Of a stretch of 11,876 nt of DNA, positions 8,431-11,876 are shown in pieces. A program made the position numbers and the translations under genes. How positions within the stretch are numbered: the first letter of the stretch is position 1; each line of letters opens with the position of its first letter. The notes beneath the pieces are model-generated. The model did no database searches and was not told the DNA's origin. It saw only the letters and a program-made list of their open reading frames with translations. Origin of the DNA: Thermodesulfobacteriaceae bacterium (GTDB taxonomy: Bacteria > Desulfobacterota > Thermodesulfobacteria > Thermodesulfobacteriales > Thermodesulfobacteriaceae); assembly GCA_015494725.1 (NCBI GenBank), contig WGAR01000167.1:1-11876 (forward strand), read 5' to 3'.

Positions 8431-8612
8431 TCCTTAAAGATCTTGCGGAAGAACCACTCCGAGGGACAGAAGTTGATGATAGCCGAAAAGATGCTCATGA
8501 GGGCCACGAACCAGATGATATACTCCCCCCATCCGTGGCCGGACCGGTAGAGCAACAACCCGGCAAGAAGGATCAATCCCATAAGGATTCGCTGGGCTCT
8601 TAAGGCTTTCAT
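8427..8612 (-). CDS. Small two-helix inner-membrane protein, DUF2892/YgaP-like
   Basis: 61 residues. I chose the ATG at 8612-8610 because a textbook AGGAGGT (8620-8626) sits 7 nt upstream; the longer reading frame reaching 8678 would overlap the end of dus and has no such signal. The protein has a short basic start (MKALRAQR), a first hydrophobic helix (about 9-22, ILMGLILLAGLLLY), a polar turn (RSGHGWGE), a second hydrophobic helix (about 31-47) and a tail NFCPSEWFFRKIFKE. The two-helix hairpin with a Cys-Pro just after helix 2 resembles the DUF2892 family, also found as the membrane part of YgaP-type rhodanese proteins. No rhodanese domain is present here. It starts 47 nt after dus and is probably the last gene of that operon. 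Cellular role unknown; the family call is from pattern only. Confidence 0.75.
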   Translation of the reverse strand: MKALRAQRILMGLILLAGLLLYRSGHGWGEYIIWFVALMSIFSAIINFCPSEWFFRKIFKE

Positions 8613-8619
8613 GATGAAT

Positions 8620-8626
8620 ACCTCCT
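8620..8626 (-). promoter_or_regulatory. Shine-Dalgarno sequence of the small membrane protein gene
   Basis: Read on the - strand this is AGGAGGT, 7 nt before ATGAAAGCC. It is close to the full anti-16S complement and is the best ribosome binding site in the - strand block. It decides the start at 8612 over upstream in-frame alternatives. Confidence 0.85.
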
Positions 8627-8659
8627 GGTGAGCTGGATTCGGGTTTCCCCCTTCCCATT

Positions 8660-9613
8660 CTAGTCCCGCGGGGGGCAACCGGCCAGGTCCTGCAGGAGAA
8701 GGCAGAGGGTCCGATAATCCGGAGCGGTGAGAAGGGGAGGGAGGAAGTCCTTTTTGTAGGGAATCCCTTTGAAAAGCTGGGCCAGGAAGGCCTTGATCTT
8801 CTTGGCCGCGGTTTCGGGGCGGAAGAATCGGGCCATTTCCTCAAGGAGGTCGAGGGCCAGGGAGGCCCTTTCCCTCGCTCCCCGAAGGATGCTTCTTTTT
8901 CTGCGATATTCTTCGAAGATCCAGGGATTTTTGAGGGCTGCCCGGCCGATCATTACCGCCGCACACCCGGTCTCCTCCTTCATCCTGTCGATGTCCTCCC
9001 AGCGGGAAATGTCTCCGTTTCCCACCACCAGCACCTTATCCCCGACCAGGTTCTGGAGATCCCGGATGCGGTTCCAGCGAGCCCGGCCGGAGAACCCTTC
9101 CACCCCCAGACGGGGGTGCACCACGATGGTGGAGACCCCTTCGGTGACCAAGAGGGTGGCGATTTCTTCCAGGCGATCCTGATCCCAGCCGAGGCGGATC
9201 TTGGCCGAGGCGGGAAGACCATAACTTCGGGCGGCCAGGACCAGGGCGCGGATGCAGGATCGGAGACGCTCGGGATGACGCAGGAGCCCGGCCCCGGCTC
9301 CCCGGGAGACGATCTTCCTTACCGAGCAGCCCAGATTGAGATCCAGACCGTCCGGACGCAGTTTCTCCGCCACCGTGCAGGCTGCCAGATAGAGGGTTTC
9401 CGGGTCGTTTCCGAAGAGCTGCACCACCAGGGGGCGTTCCTCCGGGGTGAAATGGAGAAGGGGGTCTTCCACTCCCTGGCGAAGGATCATGTCCGCGCTG
9501 ATGAGTTCGGTCCAGGTTCGATCGGCCCCCAGGCGCCGGGCCAGCCTCCGGAAGGGAGAATGGGTGAATCCGGCCATGGGGGCGAGGATGATCTCGCCCG
9601 GTCCGGCGCTCAT
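8660..9613 (-). CDS. dus: tRNA-dihydrouridine synthase family protein (FMN-dependent)
   Basis: 317 residues, typical for Dus proteins. They use FMN and NADPH to reduce uridines in tRNA D-loops. The TIM-barrel signature is visible in order: LAPMAGFTHSPFRRL (10-24, FMN-binding start), ELISADM (36-42), LVVQLFGNDPE (62-72), DLNLGC with catalytic-type C96 (91-96), KIRLGWD with K138, H166/R168, VVGNGDI (196-202) and MIGRAALKNPWIF (221-233). Two motifs deviate: GCSVRK where GCP-V-K is usual, and HPR where HGR is usual. The C-terminal helical domain (about 245-317) looks complete. The ATG overlaps the tyrS stop as ATGA and has no strong ribosome binding site, so translation is probably coupled to tyrS. 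I cannot tell which Dus subfamily or which tRNA position it serves. Confidence 0.9.
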   Translation of the reverse strand: MSAGPGEIILAPMAGFTHSPFRRLARRLGADRTWTELISADMILRQGVEDPLLHFTPEERPLVVQLFGNDPETLYLAACTVAEKLRPDGLDLNLGCSVRKIVSRGAGAGLLRHPERLRSCIRALVLAARSYGLPASAKIRLGWDQDRLEEIATLLVTEGVSTIVVHPRLGVEGFSGRARWNRIRDLQNLVGDKVLVVGNGDISRWEDIDRMKEETGCAAVMIGRAALKNPWIFEEYRRKRSILRGARERASLALDLLEEMARFFRPETAAKKIKAFLAQLFKGIPYKKDFLPPLLTAPDYRTLCLLLQDLAGCPPRD

Positions 9614-10827
9614 GAGGTGATGAGGAGTTTGAGAAAGCGTTTCTTGCCGATGCGCAGATAGTATTCCCCGGGGGAAAGATCCAGATTTTCCTCCCGGATG
9701 GTCCCTCCCTCCACAAACCTGACCGCTCCCTGAGCCACGAGCCGTTTACCTTCGGAGGTGCTCTTGACCAGTCCGGCTTCCTTGAGAAGTCCGGGAAGCC
9801 AGATCTTTCCGGAGCCGGTACGGATCTCCGGCACCTCCCGGGGTATCTCCCGGCGGGAAAAGACCCGTTCGAATTCCTCGGCCGCCTCCCGGGCTGCGGC
9901 TTCGGAATGGAACTGGGACACGATGAGCAGGGCCAGACGTTTTTTGACCTCCTTGGGATGTTCCCTTCCCTCGGCCACCGCCCTTTTAAGGGACTCTATC
10001 TCCGCCAGGGGAAGATCGGTTAAGAGTTCATAATAACGCCACATGAGATCGTCGGAGATGGACATGAGTTTTCCGAACATCTCTCCCGGAGGTTCGGTGA
10101 TGCCCACATAATTACCCAGGCTTTTGGACATCTTTTGAACCCCGTCCAGGCCTTCCAGGATGGGAACGGTGAGGATAACCTGGGGTTCCTGACCGTATTC
10201 CCTCTGGATTTCGCGCCCCACCAGGAGGTTGAAGAGCTGATCCGTTCCCCCCAGTTCCACGTCGGCCTTGAGGGCTACGGAGTCGTAGGCCTGAATCAGG
10301 GGATAGATGAGTTCATGGATATAGATGGCTCGCCCGGACTCGAAACGTTTCTTGAAGTCCTCGCGTTCGAGCATTCGGGCCACGGTATATTTGGCACAGA
10401 GACGAATGAAGTCTTCGGCGCTCAGTTCCTTCATCCAGTGACTGTTAAAGACCACCCGGGTCTTTTGCGGATCCAGGATCTTGAAGACCTGATCCGCGTA
10501 GGTGCGGGCATTCTCCAGGACCTGTTCCCGGGTGAGCGGGGGACGTGTTTCCGAGCGTCCGGAGGGGTCTCCGATCATGGCCGTGAAATCTCCGATGAGG
10601 AAATAGACCTCGTGGCCCAGGTCCTGAAAATGGCGCATCTTGCGCAGGAGCACCGTGTGACCCAGATGGAGGTCCGGAGCGGTGGGATCAAAACCGGCCT
10701 TGACCCGCAGAGGGATTCCGGTCTCCGCGGACCGTTTAAGTTTGGCCAGGAGTTCCTCTTCCTCCACGATGTCCACGGTTCCTCGCTTCAGGTATGCCAG
10801 GGCCTCTTCCGGGGAAAGCCTTTCCAT
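9610..10827 (-). CDS. tyrS: Tyrosyl-tRNA synthetase
   Basis: 405 residues; a cytosolic class I synthetase that joins tyrosine to tRNA-Tyr using ATP. The Rossmann domain carries GFDPTAPDLHLGH (45-57), with HLGH as the HIGH motif at 54-57, then GDFTAMIGDPSGRSETRP, then the tyrosine-pocket region YPLIQAYDSVALKADVELGG (175-194) followed by TDQLFN, and KMSKS at 232-236. A helical anticodon domain follows, and an S4-type RNA-binding domain occupies about 341-405 (LLKEAGLVKSTSEGKRLVAQ). The GFDPTAPDLHLGH form and the length fit the shorter, TyrZ-like bacterial subgroup rather than the E. coli TyrS type. The ATG at 10827 has AGGAGGG (10833-10839) 5 nt upstream. It is 60 nt after hypE on the same strand and overlaps dus by 4 nt. 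All catalytic motifs are intact. Confidence 0.98.
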   Translation of the reverse strand: MERLSPEEALAYLKRGTVDIVEEEELLAKLKRSAETGIPLRVKAGFDPTAPDLHLGHTVLLRKMRHFQDLGHEVYFLIGDFTAMIGDPSGRSETRPPLTREQVLENARTYADQVFKILDPQKTRVVFNSHWMKELSAEDFIRLCAKYTVARMLEREDFKKRFESGRAIYIHELIYPLIQAYDSVALKADVELGGTDQLFNLLVGREIQREYGQEPQVILTVPILEGLDGVQKMSKSLGNYVGITEPPGEMFGKLMSISDDLMWRYYELLTDLPLAEIESLKRAVAEGREHPKEVKKRLALLIVSQFHSEAAAREAAEEFERVFSRREIPREVPEIRTGSGKIWLPGLLKEAGLVKSTSEGKRLVAQGAVRFVEGGTIREENLDLSPGEYYLRIGKKRFLKLLITS

Positions 10828-10855
10828 TTTCGCCCTCCTGCAGAAAATCAGCCTA

Positions 10856-10884
10856 ATTTAAACGCTTGGGAGAGGAATATTCAA
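10856..10884 (-). promoter_or_regulatory. Candidate sigma70-type promoter for tyrS-dus
   Basis: In the 60-nt hypE-tyrS gap, read on the - strand, TTGAAT (10884-10879) and TTAAAT (10861-10856) are separated by 17 nt. Each matches its consensus at 4 of 6 positions. The segment is AT-rich compared with its surroundings, and there is no terminator hairpin between hypE and tyrS. The genes could therefore be read through from hypE, from this promoter, or both. Weak evidence from pattern alone. Confidence 0.35.
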
Positions 10885-10887
10885 GTT

Positions 10888-11876
10888 TCAACAGATCCTG
10901 GGGAGGGGTTCTCCGGTGAGGACCGGGAGGATGCGTTCCCCTCCGATGGAGGTGTGCAGAATTACCCGGGGATTTTCCGAATAACTGAGGACTTTTCCGA
11001 TGAGGGAGGCCTGCTTCCCTCCGGGGAGTTTGCGCAGAATCTCCAGGGCCCGGGTTCCGGCCCCCGGGGCCACGATAGCCACAAATCGTCCTTCACAGGC
11101 CAGATAGAGGGGATCCAGCCCCAGGATTTCGCATCCGCCACGGACCTCGGGCCGCAGGGGAAGATCTTTTTCCCGGATCTCCATTTCGGTCCCGGATTCT
11201 TGGGCCAGTTCGTTGAGGGTGGTAGCCAGTCCTCCCCGGGTAGGATCGCGCAGGGCGTGGATCTCCGTGCCCAGGGCCTGGATCAGGGCCTGCACCAGGG
11301 GCCAGACCGGAGCCGAATCACTGCTCAGCCCCCGCAGGGGGATATTTTCCCGGGCCGCCAGCACCGCCAGGCCATGTTCCCCAACCGGCCCGGAGACCAG
11401 GATTTCGTCCCCGGGACGAATGCGGGAGGGATGCGGAGGTGGTTCCAGGACTATTTTTCCGATCCCGGTGGTGTGTATAAAGATCCGGTCGGCCTTCCCC
11501 CGGGGCACCACCTTGGTGTCGCCACAGACGATGCGCACGCCGATCTCCCGGGCGGCTTCGGCCATGGATCCTACCACCCTCCGCAAATCGTCCACCGGGA
11601 GGCCTTCCTCCAGGATGAGACCACAGGAAAGATAGAGGGGCTCGGCCCCGGCCATGGCCAGATCGTTCACCGTGCCGTGTACGGCCAGAGAGCCGATGTT
11701 TCCGCCGGGAAAAAAGATGGGATCCACCACGAAGCCATCGGTGGTAAAGGCCAGGGAGGAGGCGTTTAATTCCAGAAGGGCCGCGTCGAGCAAATAATCT
11801 TCCTGCCCGAAGGCCGGAAGGATTATTTCCCGCAACAGACGGTGGGTGGCCCGGCCCCCGCTTCCATGGTCGAGAA
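10888..11876 (-). CDS. hypE: Hydrogenase maturation protein HypE (5' end cut by window)
   Basis: 328 residues are visible, reading in from the window edge as LDHGSGGRATHRLLREIILP; only a few N-terminal residues should be missing. HypE dehydrates a carbamoyl group, received from HypF on its C-terminal cysteine, to a thiocyanate in an ATP-dependent reaction. The cyanide then goes via HypC-HypD to the iron of [NiFe]-hydrogenase. Evidence: N-terminal HGSGGR; TVNDLAMAGAEPLYLSCGLI; CGDTKVVPRGKADRIFIHTTG; VSGPVGEHGL; LRDPTRGGLATTLNELA; and the exact C-terminal PRIC that carries the acceptor cysteine. The fold is the PurM/AIR-synthase type with two halves. A start at the internal TTG (11835) would lose the HGSGGR motif, so the true start lies outside. 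Other hyp genes, if clustered, must lie beyond the right edge. Confidence 0.97.
   Translation of the reverse strand, partial: LDHGSGGRATHRLLREIILPAFGQEDYLLDAALLELNASSLAFTTDGFVVDPIFFPGGNIGSLAVHGTVNDLAMAGAEPLYLSCGLILEEGLPVDDLRRVVGSMAEAAREIGVRIVCGDTKVVPRGKADRIFIHTTGIGKIVLEPPPHPSRIRPGDEILVSGPVGEHGLAVLAARENIPLRGLSSDSAPVWPLVQALIQALGTEIHALRDPTRGGLATTLNELAQESGTEMEIREKDLPLRPEVRGGCEILGLDPLYLACEGRFVAIVAPGAGTRALEILRKLPGGKQASLIGKVLSYSENPRVILHTSIGGERILPVLTGEPLPRIC

Noticed and set aside
8427..8678. Longer 83-residue start for the small membrane protein
   Set aside because: The extra N-terminus overlaps the end of dus, is not family-like, and lacks a ribosome binding site; the ATG at 8612 has a strong one.
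10135..11769. 544-codon + strand open frame opposite tyrS and hypE
   Set aside because: Runs across two well-supported genes on the other strand in the codon-aligned antisense frame; composition is Gly/Gln/Pro/His-rich with no domain.
10888..11835. HypE starting at the internal TTG at 11835
   Set aside because: The frame continues to the window edge and encodes the conserved HGSGGR motif upstream of that TTG.

Overview
This is a dense housekeeping region from a bacterium with a moderately high G+C content. The large RNA polymerase subunits have the insertion pattern of Gram-negative lineages: a large insertion early in beta, one before the beta active-site lysines, and a roughly 180-residue insertion in the beta-prime trigger loop. 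The start of RpoC reads like that of former 'delta-proteobacterial' groups. Together with charge-rich (Glu/Lys/Arg) proteins and a hydrogenase-maturation gene, this suggests an anaerobic, perhaps thermophilic, member of Desulfobacterota/Thermodesulfobacteriota. That placement is inference and has not been tested by alignment.

Layout: on the + strand the window opens with the last 23 codons of rplL (L7/L12). A strong hairpin in the leader follows, then rpoB (173-4255) and rpoC (4280-8389). A bidirectional intrinsic terminator (about 8398-8430) separates these from a block on the - strand. Read in its own direction, that block is hypE (5' end beyond the window), tyrS, a dus-family tRNA-dihydrouridine synthase gene, and a small two-helix membrane protein gene that ends in the same terminator.

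How the genes work together: the left two thirds is the end of the classic rplKAJL-rpoBC operon, making the stalk ribosomal protein and the two catalytic RNA polymerase subunits, with a probable attenuator setting the ratio between them. The right third is not one pathway. TyrRS charges tRNA-Tyr and Dus reduces tRNA uridines; they overlap by 4 nt (ATGA) and are probably translationally coupled. HypE makes the cyanide-ligand precursor for [NiFe]-hydrogenase and ends in the diagnostic PRIC tail. It is the only hint of energy metabolism here.

I found no mobile element, CRISPR array, tRNA or rRNA gene, phage gene or defence-type gene. No gap between genes exceeds about 100 nt. The points most worth a second look are a module repeated twice in RpoB and once in RpoC, rpoB and rpoC lying in the same frame with only one stop codon between them, and unusual active-site motif variants in the Dus protein. 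I do not see a convincing undescribed system.
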